From: Balneola sp. | GTDB taxonomy: Bacteria > Bacteroidota > Rhodothermia > Balneolales > Balneolaceae | Assembly: GCA_002730655.1 (NCBI GenBank) | Contig: PCAT01000117.1 | Coordinates: 1-7,312 of the forward strand | Length of the DNA stretch: 7,312 bases | Reading direction: 5' to 3' | In this document: one piece after another, positions 1-7,125 of the stretch | Layout: the number at the start of each line of letters is the position of its first letter | Numbering within the stretch: the stretch's first letter is position 1 | Notes under the pieces: model-generated | Told to the model about the DNA's origin: nothing | Seen by the model: only the letters and a program-made list of their open reading frames with translations | Database searches by the model: none | Position numbers and translations under genes: made by a program

Positions 1-1797
1 ATAAAAGCTTTTAGAAAAAAAGCAGCACCGAGTGTATTAGAAGAAAATGCTGGTGAAGGCATTGGTGTAGTAACAAATGCACTAGCTAATGAAACTAAAA
101 CTTTATTTGGAGATACTGGAATACAACCAAAAGCTTTTCTAAAATCAGTAGTTGCAGATGGAAGTGCAAAAGCTCAACTTAGAACTTTTCAAAAAAACTT
201 AAATCTTAAACCAGAAAAAGCGAGACAGATATTAACTAAATTCAAACCAGCAACTGATAAGCTATCAGCATCAACTGGTAATATCTTAGAAAAAGCTATG
301 CAAAATTTTCAATCTGGTAAAAGTCCGCAAAAACAAATAACAACACAAACTCAAAAAACTATAAAAGAGAAAACCAGTGAAATATTTAATCAAGGTGATC
401 CATTGAGCTCAGATATTTTTGGTAAGATATCAAAAGCAGCTGGAAGAAGTGGAACTAATATTCAAGCTGCTTTGGCCGCAGTAAAAACAAAAGGTGTAAA
501 GCCTATCAATCCACTTAATGGTTTGCCAGATATTTCAGGTGACATTAAGAATAAGTTTAGTGCTTTAGCGCCTGGGGCTATAGTTCCAAAAGGATTTAAA
601 GAGCCACCAAATTTTATTGAAGGATTAGATTTTAAGACTGGAAAACCTAACTTCGACACTAATCTATCTAAGTTGATTGGTAAAAGTGAACTTACTGCTG
701 ACGCGATAACGCCATCTTTTATTAAAGATCTACAGCAGCATGCTGGTGGTTTTACTGGACTTACAACACCAAGTGATTATGCTTTTGAAGTGATTGATGG
801 ATTTAATGAATTAAAAACAGATTTTGAAACTTCTCAAAGAGGAAAAGAAGATACAAAAAGATCCATAAGAACATTGGTTATAGGCTGGACTGCAAAAGTT
901 TGGGGAGGACCAAAAGAAGTAAACGCGAGAAGATTACATGAATTATCTATTGAAGCTCAAAAGAACGCACTTGTAAAAGAATTTCAAAGTCAAGGTAATT
1001 CTGCTAGTGATGCTGTTAAAAAAGCAGATACAAAGATGAAGAATAAACCATTTGATTTTGGATTACAAGCTCATTATGTTATTCTTACAAATGGATCTAT
1101 ACAAAGAGGTAGACCTATAGACCTTACTAGATCTGAAACTATGTTTGATTTAGACGGAGTTCAACTTACTATTGTAGCTTCAGAAAAGCATCCAGTTAAT
1201 GCAGATCAGCAAAGAGCGTTGGAAAACTTTACAAAATTATTTTATGAATCTTTTGAAGGTGCTAATGTATTTGGAGATTACGAGTATGATTTAAGATACT
1301 TAGGTCCTGGGATTGATGTTGAAGCTCTTAGAGAAAAGTTTAGTAAAGTAAATAATGTAGAGGACCCGACAAAAATAACTTCATCACCCACTAAAAAAGA
1401 AGCTGCGTTTATCAAGCCAAAGAAACTAGCAAAGCCAGCAGAAACTGCTTTTAATTCAAAGCGTAAATTTAGCTTTGATAAAGTAGCTCAAGACTTTGAT
1501 AAGATTAATCAAGTCGACGGGACTAAGATACAAAAAGACTTAGATGCGGCTATAGGTGAGATGAATACAGGCCTTGATAAAATTTCTAGTGATGACTTTG
1601 ACTTACAAGCTGAAATAGAAAAGGCTAAAAATGCTCAGAACGGTTCTATCGGTAAGTTTAATTCTGATAATATCATCAAAAATAAAACAGCTGCCATCGA
1701 TAAAGCTGCTGGAGCTTTTAATAGAAATATAAAAGACGTTGCAGGTAATAACAAAATAGCTAACACTATAGCAAACAAATTAGGATTTTTAAGATAA
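1..1797 (+). CDS. Probable baseplate hub-associated protein with degenerate amidase-like domain (5' partial)
   Basis: The frame is open from base 1 to the TAA at 1795-1797, giving 598 visible residues, so the true start lies upstream; the ATG at 298 is internal to the open frame and has no clear ribosome binding site. Visible residues 1-285 are rich in Lys, Ala, Ser, Gly and Pro and look like flexible linker. Residues about 288-450 resemble the amidase_2/PGRP fold of T7 lysozyme: a TLVIGWTA strand, a FGLQAHYVILTNGSIQRGRP core, a NADQQRALENF helix and a final GPGID. The zinc and catalytic positions are substituted, so it is probably not an active amidase. The C-terminal 150 residues are charged and likely helical. 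The stop overlaps the start of the gp5-like needle gene by one base (TAATG), which suggests translational coupling and a role in the hub. The fold call is by eye; the hub role is inferred from position. It could instead be another tail protein carrying a co-opted peptidoglycan-binding domain. Confidence 0.7.
   Translation: MKAFRKKAAPSVLEENAGEGIGVVTNALANETKTLFGDTGIQPKAFLKSVVADGSAKAQLRTFQKNLNLKPEKARQILTKFKPATDKLSASTGNILEKAMQNFQSGKSPQKQITTQTQKTIKEKTSEIFNQGDPLSSDIFGKISKAAGRSGTNIQAALAAVKTKGVKPINPLNGLPDISGDIKNKFSALAPGAIVPKGFKEPPNFIEGLDFKTGKPNFDTNLSKLIGKSELTADAITPSFIKDLQQHAGGFTGLTTPSDYAFEVIDGFNELKTDFETSQRGKEDTKRSIRTLVIGWTAKVWGGPKEVNARRLHELSIEAQKNALVKEFQSQGNSASDAVKKADTKMKNKPFDFGLQAHYVILTNGSIQRGRPIDLTRSETMFDLDGVQLTIVASEKHPVNADQQRALENFTKLFYESFEGANVFGDYEYDLRYLGPGIDVEALREKFSKVNNVEDPTKITSSPTKKEAAFIKPKKLAKPAETAFNSKRKFSFDKVAQDFDKINQVDGTKIQKDLDAAIGEMNTGLDKISSDDFDLQAEIEKAKNAQNGSIGKFNSDNIIKNKTAAIDKAAGAFNRNIKDVAGNNKIANTIANKLGFLR
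862..1350 (+). other. Degenerate amidase_2/PGRP-like domain within the first CDS
   Basis: My alignment by eye to T7 lysozyme matches the order of its core elements: the first strand (T7 VHCSA, here IGWTA at 880-894), the GYHFII core strand followed by a turn and GR (here QAHYVIL, then NG and GRP at 1066-1116), a Q-rich helix and the end of the domain. The zinc ligands His17, His122 and Cys130 of T7 correspond to Gly (883-885), Asp or Tyr (1276-1281) and Gly (1303-1305). Catalytic Tyr46 and Lys128 correspond to Ala (1069-1071) and Tyr (1297-1299). About 50 extra residues sit between the first strand and the core. The fold relation is an inference from pattern; loss of the ligands follows if the alignment is right. 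Confidence 0.6.
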
Positions 1798-3191
1798 TGA
1801 CAGAAATATTCGAAAATTTAGATCAAAATGTAAATCCAGCTAAATTAAGAGAATTAGAAAATGCTCAGCATGGCTATGAAGATCCTGAAGGTGTGTTTCC
1901 TAAGCCTGAATATCTTCAAGGATCCGGTGTAAACGACAAAGCAAGAGGTTCTAAAAGAACTAATGTATATTTAGGTGGAAGTGTTTCAGGTTTAGATTTA
2001 GAACTTGAATCTGAACCAGTGTCTGTATATCCAAACAATCAAGTTAAAGAAACAGCTTCTGGCCATATTATTGAATATGATGATACACCAAATGCTCAAA
2101 GAGTCATGATACGCCATAGAACAGGATCAGGCGTAGAGATGAGAGCAGATGGAACTGTCATTTATAGTTCTACAAAAAATACAGTAAGAGTTACTGCAGA
2201 AGACGAGAAAGTTATCGTAGATGGTGATGGTGAACTTCACTATAATGGTAACCTTAAATTAAAAGTTGCCGGAGATTTTGACATTGAAGTTGGTGGTGAC
2301 TTCAATATAAAAACTGACGGTGATTTAGAACAGACAGTAAAAAGAGGATTTATTCAAGAGATTGCTGGAAATCAAGAAATTGAAATTGTTGGTAGCAAAA
2401 CTGAACAAATTGCCGGCACTAAATCAGAAGTAATACTTGGAGATAGATTTGAAACTATTAAAGGTAACGTAACACAGATAGTTGGATCTAATGTAACTCA
2501 AACTTACGGTGATACTTTAATTCTTACAGCAGAAAACGAAATAACACTTTCAACAAGAAGTGCTAATATCGCTTCTTCTTCTCTGTTAGTGGCAGGAGAC
2601 AGTGGAACTATTGGTGGAGAAGAAATGGTAGTATACGGAAAGACCGCTCATATTCCAAGAATTAACTCAACTGAAATGACTTCAACAACTTTTAGAGGCG
2701 ATTTAGTTGGTACAGCCACTCAAGCAATTGATGCCAATCAATCGGCAAAAGCTTTAGTTGCAACTTCATTAGGTGCAGGTGCTGGTACTGGTGGACATAG
2801 CGCAACTGATACTACAGCGACAAATAAGAATACTGTTCAAGTTACAAATGCTGTAGCTCAAGCTATATTAAACAATTCTCCAAAAGGGATAAGAAGAGTT
2901 GACGTTGATGATGGTAATTTCTTAAAAGATAAAATTGATCAAACTACAAATTATGGTGGCGTGTCAAAAACCTTGCTCACAACTAGAGAAGCAAGATCAA
3001 AGTTAAGAGACGCTAATAATTTAAATAATGAGGAGTTTATTGGAGCAATTTTATCTGAAGGTATAATATCTCCTGGGTTTGCTAACATAGCTCCTGGGAA
3101 AACTGGAAGAATAATTGGTAGTGAAAAGTCGCCTATGAGACCAGATCAACCGGTCGGTAGAGCAGCTACTACTTCAAAGTTATTTACATAA
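1797..3191 (+). CDS. 5: gp5-like baseplate hub needle protein (beta-helix, no lysozyme domain)
   Basis: This 464-residue protein matches the C-terminal part of T4 gp5, the trimeric needle that punctures the outer membrane. Residues 78-100 hold the signature YPNNQVKE then GHIIEYDDTP, very close to the T4 region leading into the needle. Residues 151-238 form octad repeats with a glycine at nearly every eighth position, the pattern of the intertwined gp5C beta-helix. T4 gp5 is about 575 residues with an OB fold and a lysozyme domain first; here only about 80 residues precede the signature, so both are absent. After the helix comes a TTFRGDLVGTATQA segment (about 297-310), a Gly/Ala/Thr-rich linker, and a C-terminal region of about 115 residues that I do not recognise. 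The start at 1797 overlaps the preceding stop; AGGA at 1782-1785 is a rather distant ribosome binding site, consistent with coupling. The needle assignment is strong; the function of the C-terminal extension is unknown. Confidence 0.88.
   Translation: MTEIFENLDQNVNPAKLRELENAQHGYEDPEGVFPKPEYLQGSGVNDKARGSKRTNVYLGGSVSGLDLELESEPVSVYPNNQVKETASGHIIEYDDTPNAQRVMIRHRTGSGVEMRADGTVIYSSTKNTVRVTAEDEKVIVDGDGELHYNGNLKLKVAGDFDIEVGGDFNIKTDGDLEQTVKRGFIQEIAGNQEIEIVGSKTEQIAGTKSEVILGDRFETIKGNVTQIVGSNVTQTYGDTLILTAENEITLSTRSANIASSSLLVAGDSGTIGGEEMVVYGKTAHIPRINSTEMTSTTFRGDLVGTATQAIDANQSAKALVATSLGAGAGTGGHSATDTTATNKNTVQVTNAVAQAILNNSPKGIRRVDVDDGNFLKDKIDQTTNYGGVSKTLLTTREARSKLRDANNLNNEEFIGAILSEGIISPGFANIAPGKTGRIIGSEKSPMRPDQPVGRAATTSKLFT
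2247..2510 (+). repeat. Octad protein repeats of the gp5 needle beta-helix
   Basis: Glycines fall at residues 151, 159, 167, 175, 191, 199, 207, 215, 223, 230 and 238 of the needle protein. The step is eight residues throughout, except that position 183 is Arg (with Gly next to it at 184) and the step from 223 to 230 is seven residues. Typical units are VGSKTEQI, AGTKSEVI and LGDRFETI, matching the VxGxxxxx octad known from T4 gp5 and VgrG spikes. The repeat is at protein level; the DNA of the units has diverged. Confidence 0.85.
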
Positions 3192-3203
3192 TTAGGTAAA
3201 CGA

Positions 3204-3845
3204 ATGGCAAAAACATATAAGACTACATACTTTCCTGATCCAAAGTTTAATCCTTTGTTTCAAGAAGAGATAACTAGCAGAACTAGATTAGCGCCTGGGA
3301 TTACTATGGCTACTTTTTTAGGAGGTCTTGGTGATCCAGTTACATTGACTCATATAATTGAAGATGACGATAGAATGCGATTAGCAAAACAATATGTGTT
3401 ACAAGCTCGGGCTATGAAGGTAGTTAACTCTGCTACTTGTAGTAGAGAGTTTGCTAATCATAGATTGCAAGTCGTCGAAGGCTTATACCGGGCTGAGCCG
3501 GGTGAGACTCTTGATGTCAGTGATGGAATAAATTATTTAATGTCAAGAGGCCGTGCAGTAGTCTATGAACTTATAGACGAAAATGGTCAAGTAGATAATG
3601 AAAAAACATTTGACTTAGCAATATATCTTAAAAACTTATTACAGTTCGACAAGTTAATATTAGATTACGATATCTATAATCCTGATGGAAGTTTAAACGT
3701 TCAGTTGATACTGGTGATGCCAGAGATTATTCCTCCATGGACAGTAACGTATCAAAATGAAGTTGAAACCAGATTTAATAATTACGTGCAGTCTACTAAC
3801 GAACTAATGGAAATTTTAGATCCAAACGAAGAAATTTCGTTATAA
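3204..3845 (+). CDS. Putative virion/baseplate protein, function unknown
   Basis: This protein of 213 residues lies between the needle gene and gp25. I do not recognise a family. It is soluble in character, with no signal peptide or membrane segment. It starts with an aromatic and proline-rich stretch (KTTYFPDPKFNPLFQEE), has a Gly-rich segment at about 31-45, an acidic patch IIEDDD at 51-56, and a hydrophobic beta-like stretch with VMPEIIPPW at 171-179; the C-terminus is acidic. It does not resemble T4 gp53 as far as I can tell. The start is supported by an AGG at 3194-3196, seven bases before the ATG, and it follows the needle gene by 12 bases. Its stop codon is embedded in a late promoter for the next gene. 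Position among hub and wedge genes suggests a baseplate component, but that is inference only. Confidence 0.8.
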   Translation: MAKTYKTTYFPDPKFNPLFQEEITSRTRLAPGITMATFLGGLGDPVTLTHIIEDDDRMRLAKQYVLQARAMKVVNSATCSREFANHRLQVVEGLYRAEPGETLDVSDGINYLMSRGRAVVYELIDENGQVDNEKTFDLAIYLKNLLQFDKLILDYDIYNPDGSLNVQLILVMPEIIPPWTVTYQNEVETRFNNYVQSTNELMEILDPNEEISL

Positions 3846-3848
3846 ATA
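3841..3848 (+). promoter_or_regulatory. T4-type late promoter upstream of gp25
   Basis: TATAAATA is an exact match to the late promoter box of T4-like phages, which acts as an extended -10 element without a -35. It overlaps the TAA stop (3843-3845) of the preceding gene and lies 18 bases before the gp25 ATG. Transcription would begin within a few bases of the gp25 ribosome binding site, giving a very short leader. It would drive gp25, gp6 and the following gene. Confidence 0.75.
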
Positions 3849-3855
3849 GACAATA

Positions 3856-3860
3856 AAGGA
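3856..3860 (+). promoter_or_regulatory. Ribosome binding site of gp25
   Basis: AAGGA ends six bases before the ATG at 3867, standard spacing, and is the clearest Shine-Dalgarno sequence in the window. It fixes the gp25 start. Confidence 0.75.
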
Positions 3861-3866
3861 AATATA

Positions 3867-4310
3867 ATGCCAGCAAGAGCTTTTTCAATAGAAGATGGAA
3901 ATCTTGGTAATAAAACCATAACTACGGCCAGAACCGTAGGTTATCAAGATATAGACCTGTCATTTACAAAGAAGCCTTCTGGAGATATTTTTAAAAAGAG
4001 TAACGCAGCGGCAGTAAAACAAGCTGTAAGAAATTTGTTACTTACAAATTTTGCAGAGAAACCTTTCTTGCCGAGATATGGTGGTGATTTAAATTCAATG
4101 CTTTTTAGATTAAGCACTGATATTGATGATGATTCGCTAGAAGAGAGAATAATAAAGTCAATAGAAGACTTCGAACCTAGGGCAAAAATACTTAACATAA
4201 ATAGTATCATAAGTCCAGACGAGAACGAAGTAAAAGTTACGGTGTTCTTTCAGGTTGTTAACACAGCTCAACAGGTGCAAGTGGAAGTTTCTTTAACGAG
4301 GTTAAGATAA
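3867..4310 (+). CDS. 25: gp25-like baseplate wedge protein
   Basis: This 147-residue protein belongs to the gp25/TssE family (T4 gp25 is 132 residues), an inner-wedge protein that joins the gp6 ring to the sheath and starts sheath polymerisation. Family marks in order: a GYQDIDLSF segment at 25-33, a helix with NAAAVKQAVRNLLLTN at 46-61, PFLPRYGGDLNSMLF at 66-80, and the EPR motif at 103-105 (FEPRAKIL), followed by the final beta strands. The EPR motif is the conserved mark of gp25 and of TssE in type VI secretion. The protein has no lysozyme activity despite older family names. A late promoter and a good ribosome binding site precede it, and gp6 follows without a gap. The N-terminal 20 residues extend slightly beyond T4 gp25. 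The assignment is firm. Confidence 0.93.
   Translation: MPARAFSIEDGNLGNKTITTARTVGYQDIDLSFTKKPSGDIFKKSNAAAVKQAVRNLLLTNFAEKPFLPRYGGDLNSMLFRLSTDIDDDSLEERIIKSIEDFEPRAKILNINSIISPDENEVKVTVFFQVVNTAQQVQVEVSLTRLR
3918..3944 (+). other. Hairpin in the early coding region of gp25
   Basis: CTACGG (3922-3927) and CCGTAG (3934-3939) are perfect inverted repeats around a six-base loop. ATAA (3918-3921) and TTAT (3941-3944) extend the stem by four pairs past one bulged G at 3940. It starts about 50 bases after the gp25 ATG. There is no T run after it, so it is not a typical terminator. A role in mRNA folding is possible but unproven; chance is an alternative. Confidence 0.4.
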
Positions 4311-6140
4311 ATGGCAACAACAATTAAATCAACTCAATTAGATTTTGATACTATCAAAACTAAACTTAAAGACTTTCTTAAACAAAAAACAGAATTTGCT
4401 GATTACGATTTTGAAGCTTCTGGACTAAGTAATGTACTAGACGTTTTAGCTTATAACACTCATTTCAATGGTCTTATTGGTAACTTTGCCTTAAATGAAA
4501 GCTTTTTAAATACAGCGCAGCTTCGAAGTTCAATAGTTTCTCATGCTGAAGCTTTAGGATATGTTCCAAGATCTTACTCGTCTGCTCAAGCTAAACTTAA
4601 CTTATCTCTTTCTGTGGCTTCGTCAACTAGACCAACTGCAATCACACTGCCAAGAAACACGCAGTTTACAACTTCAGTTGATGATGTTTCTTATACGTTT
4701 CAAACTCGAGAAAATTTTACGGCTTTAGATGATGGAGCAGGACTTTATCAGTTCTTAGATGGAAACGGTCAAACTGGTATTCCAGTATTCGAAGGACAAG
4801 AAAAAACAAAGACTTTCTTTGTTGGTGAAACTGGTGATTCACAAATTTACGTTATTCCAGATGTTACAATGGACACCACTACTATCAGAGTAAGAGTGTT
4901 TGCGACTGCATCATCAACGGCTTTTGATACTTATACTAATATTAATCAAGCGATAAGAATAACAAATACTTCTACACTCTTTCAAATAAAAGAAGTTCCA
5001 AATGGCTACTTTGAAGTAATATTTGGAGATGGTATATCTACTGGAAAAGCCCCAGAAGCTGGAAATAAAATTGTAATTGATTATCTATCTACTAAAGCTA
5101 CAGCCGCTAACGGAGCTTCTTCGTTCTCGCCTACAACTACTATCACCGTAGATGGATCACCAATTAATTTAACTACCGTCACTGAAAGTAACGCATCAGG
5201 CGGTGCGTTTAAAGAAAGTATAGAATCAATAAGACAAAATGCTCCTATATCTTTCACGGCCCAAAGAAGACTCGTTACTGCAGAAGACTATACTGCTCAG
5301 ATTTTGGCAAACTATGGCTCGTTCTTAGATGACGTAACTTCATTTGGCGGAGCTGATAATCAACCTCCTGAGTTTGGAAAAGTATTTGTTGGACTTAAGT
5401 TTAAATCCAATATCGCTGATGATACTCAACAGAATGTTAAAGATACTATAAGAACAGAACTTACAGATAATTTAGCCATAATGTCTATCGATACAGTTTT
5501 TGTCGATCCTATAACTACAAATGTTCAAATAAATACTACTTTTAACTTAGATCCAGACTTGACGAGTTCTACGTCTAAAACAGTTGAAAATCTAGTTCAA
5601 ACGACTATTAATAACTTCTTCTCTACTAACTTAAATAAGTTTAACAAAGTGTTTAGAAGATCTAACTTATTAACTCAACTAGACGCTTTGGACGAAGCTA
5701 TTCTTAACTCTAAGATGGATGTAAAACTTAATCAAACTTTTACTCCATCGGTAGGAGAAACACTTCAATATACTGTTAACTTTCCAGTGGCCATAGCCAC
5801 GCCAGATGATGTTAATCATACTTTGACTACTTCAAGATTTACTTTAAATGGACAAACTTGTACTATTAAAAATCTTTTAAAGTCTACTAAATTACAAGTT
5901 TTTAATAATGATGGTGACGTTGTTGTAGATAATATAGGCTCATACGTAGGTGCTACTGGTACTGTTACTTTTACAGGATTTAATCCTTCTGCATTTGAAG
6001 GCTCTGGCATAAGAGTAGATATTACTCCAGCAAATCAAAACACAATAAGACCTTTACGTAATTATATTCTAGATATTGATAGAACATTATCAACTTCTAA
6101 AGCTCAACTAGATTTTCAGAATACGCAGGTAACATTATAA
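4311..6140 (+). CDS. 6: gp6-like baseplate wedge protein
   Basis: This 609-residue protein matches T4 gp6 (660 residues) of the baseplate J family, which forms the ring of dimers encircling the hub and holds the baseplate together during contraction. The N-terminal signature is clear: DYDFEASGLSNVLDVLAYNT at 31-50, then LNESFLNTAQLRSSIVSHAE and ALGYVPRSYSSAQ at 61-93. A typical FGDG turn is at about 238-241. SFTAQRRLVTAEDYTAQIL at about 314-332 is the conserved baseplate J segment. The C-terminal part (about 400-609) is beta-rich with many Asn and Thr and is less conserved. The ATG directly follows the gp25 stop; GAGG at 4298-4301 inside gp25 gives a ribosome binding site with nine-base spacing. 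gp25 and gp6 bind each other in the T4 wedge, so their adjacency fits. Assignment is firm. Confidence 0.94.
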   Translation: MATTIKSTQLDFDTIKTKLKDFLKQKTEFADYDFEASGLSNVLDVLAYNTHFNGLIGNFALNESFLNTAQLRSSIVSHAEALGYVPRSYSSAQAKLNLSLSVASSTRPTAITLPRNTQFTTSVDDVSYTFQTRENFTALDDGAGLYQFLDGNGQTGIPVFEGQEKTKTFFVGETGDSQIYVIPDVTMDTTTIRVRVFATASSTAFDTYTNINQAIRITNTSTLFQIKEVPNGYFEVIFGDGISTGKAPEAGNKIVIDYLSTKATAANGASSFSPTTTITVDGSPINLTTVTESNASGGAFKESIESIRQNAPISFTAQRRLVTAEDYTAQILANYGSFLDDVTSFGGADNQPPEFGKVFVGLKFKSNIADDTQQNVKDTIRTELTDNLAIMSIDTVFVDPITTNVQINTTFNLDPDLTSSTSKTVENLVQTTINNFFSTNLNKFNKVFRRSNLLTQLDALDEAILNSKMDVKLNQTFTPSVGETLQYTVNFPVAIATPDDVNHTLTTSRFTLNGQTCTIKNLLKSTKLQVFNNDGDVVVDNIGSYVGATGTVTFTGFNPSAFEGSGIRVDITPANQNTIRPLRNYILDIDRTLSTSKAQLDFQNTQVTL

Positions 6141-6141
6141 T

Positions 6142-7095
6142 ATGTCGCAAAATCCACATCTTAATAGAAGACCTAGAAGTTTTCAAGTAAGAAAAGTTAG
6201 AGAATCTCTTCCGGAGTATTTTACTGCTGATTTTCCAAAGCTCGTATCTTTCTTAGAAAATTATTATGAGTTTATGGATTCTGATGGTCCTCATGGATTT
6301 GGAGAAGACAATAGAAGATTATTTGATACGCGCGACATACACGCGACACAGACTCAGTTTTTAAACAATCTTGTATCAGAAATTGCTGGTGGCTTAAAAA
6401 CTGGTGAAAACTTTTCTGACGTAAGATTCGCCCTTACAAGACTTGCACAATTTGCTCAGCATAAAGGAAGTAGATTTTCTATTGAAGAGTTTTTTAGGTT
6501 ATTCTTTCAACAATCTGCAGAAGTTGAATATCCTAAAAGACAGATATTTACGGTTGGAGAATCAGAGATTGGTACAGAATCTCTAAAATTTATACAAAAT
6601 GCCGAATTGTTCCAGATCTTTTCGTTGCTTATTAAAGTAGGTATAGATACTTCTCAGTGGAGTGAGTTATATAAAAAGTTTGTACATCCTGCAGGATTTT
6701 TCTTTGCAGGAGAAGTTATAGTTGAAAGAGAAGCAAGTTTAAGTCTTTCTGCTCCGTTAGTTGTATTGGATTCAGCAGTTGGACCTATATTGACTTCTGA
6801 AGCTTTATTATCTCCGGTCTCACCATTTACTCAGATGACTGGATTAATTGATTCAGATGCTACAACATTTAGAGTAGGATTAGACCAAATTATAAGTGTA
6901 TATCAAAATCTTTCGGCTCAACAAATTGATAAATTTTATTCTAATACTGCACAACTTATTGGAGTTAACTCGTTCAAGTTTGATGATAGTGACATTGGAG
7001 ACAGCGCAGGTGCAGCAAGACCTGACTTCTCGCTAACTACAGAGACTATGGACAATGAAATGTTCACTAGATACACCAGTGATTCATCTTTCTAG
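6142..7095 (+). CDS. Putative baseplate wedge/virion structural protein, function unknown
   Basis: This 317-residue protein begins one base after the gp6 stop. CAGGT at 6126-6130 within gp6 may serve as ribosome binding site, though the spacing of 11 bases is long. The N-terminal two thirds look like a conserved helical module: LPEYFTADFPKLVSFLENYY at 23-42, KGSRFSIEEFFRLFF at 108-122, EYPKRQIFTVGESEIGTESL at 129-148, and WSELYKKFVHPAGFFFAGEV at 173-192. The last 110 residues are Ser/Thr/Leu-rich and plainer. I recall similar sequences downstream of gp6 in marine T4-like phages, labelled only as virion structural proteins. In T4 gp7 follows gp6 and completes the wedge with it, but gp7 is about 1030 residues, so this could be at most a much reduced functional counterpart. 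That idea rests on position alone. Confidence 0.82.
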   Translation: MSQNPHLNRRPRSFQVRKVRESLPEYFTADFPKLVSFLENYYEFMDSDGPHGFGEDNRRLFDTRDIHATQTQFLNNLVSEIAGGLKTGENFSDVRFALTRLAQFAQHKGSRFSIEEFFRLFFQQSAEVEYPKRQIFTVGESEIGTESLKFIQNAELFQIFSLLIKVGIDTSQWSELYKKFVHPAGFFFAGEVIVEREASLSLSAPLVVLDSAVGPILTSEALLSPVSPFTQMTGLIDSDATTFRVGLDQIISVYQNLSAQQIDKFYSNTAQLIGVNSFKFDDSDIGDSAGAARPDFSLTTETMDNEMFTRYTSDSSF

Positions 7096-7103
7096 TATAA
7101 ATA
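7096..7103 (+). promoter_or_regulatory. T4-type late promoter upstream of the last gene
   Basis: TATAAATA begins immediately after the TAG stop at 7093-7095. It is the second exact late box in the window, and the downstream bases (GAACAAT) resemble those of the first (GACAAT). It lies 22 bases before the ATG at 7126 and would start transcription of the gene running off the right edge. Confidence 0.75.
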
Positions 7104-7115
7104 GAACAATATATC

Positions 7116-7119
7116 AGGA
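7116..7119 (+). promoter_or_regulatory. Ribosome binding site of the last gene
   Basis: AGGA ends six bases before the ATG at 7126, the same spacing as for gp25, and decides this start. Confidence 0.65.
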
Positions 7120-7125
7120 ATTAAA

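Noticed and set aside
298..300. ATG at 298 as the true start of the left-hand gene
   Set aside because: The same frame stays open for 99 codons upstream to base 1 with similar composition, and no Shine-Dalgarno sequence is seen before 298; the gene is better read as 5' truncated by the window edge.
462..659. Reverse-strand open frame of 65 codons
   Set aside because: It lies wholly within the left-hand gene, has low-complexity content and no recognisable motif; it is a shadow of the forward coding frame.
1728..1735. TATAAAAG as a late promoter for the needle gene
   Set aside because: It differs from the TATAAATA box at the bases that match exactly in the two good sites, and it lies inside a coding region in AT-rich sequence where such near matches are expected.
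3944..4210. Reverse-strand open frame of 88 codons opposite gp25
   Set aside because: gp25 on the forward strand is a firm family match; the reverse translation is Ser/Phe/Leu-rich, as expected for the antisense of an AT-rich gene.
5816..6010. Reverse-strand open frame of 64 codons opposite gp6
   Set aside because: It is inside the well-supported gp6 gene, with no ribosome binding site or recognisable protein.
6669..6676. TATAAAAA within the gene after gp6 as an internal late promoter
   Set aside because: It is a mismatch to the late box, within coding sequence encoding a conserved-looking YKKF segment, and no gene start follows nearby.
7096..7125. Intrinsic terminator after the 6142-7095 gene
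   Set aside because: No inverted repeat with a T run is present in the 30 bases; the gap is taken up by the late promoter and ribosome binding site.
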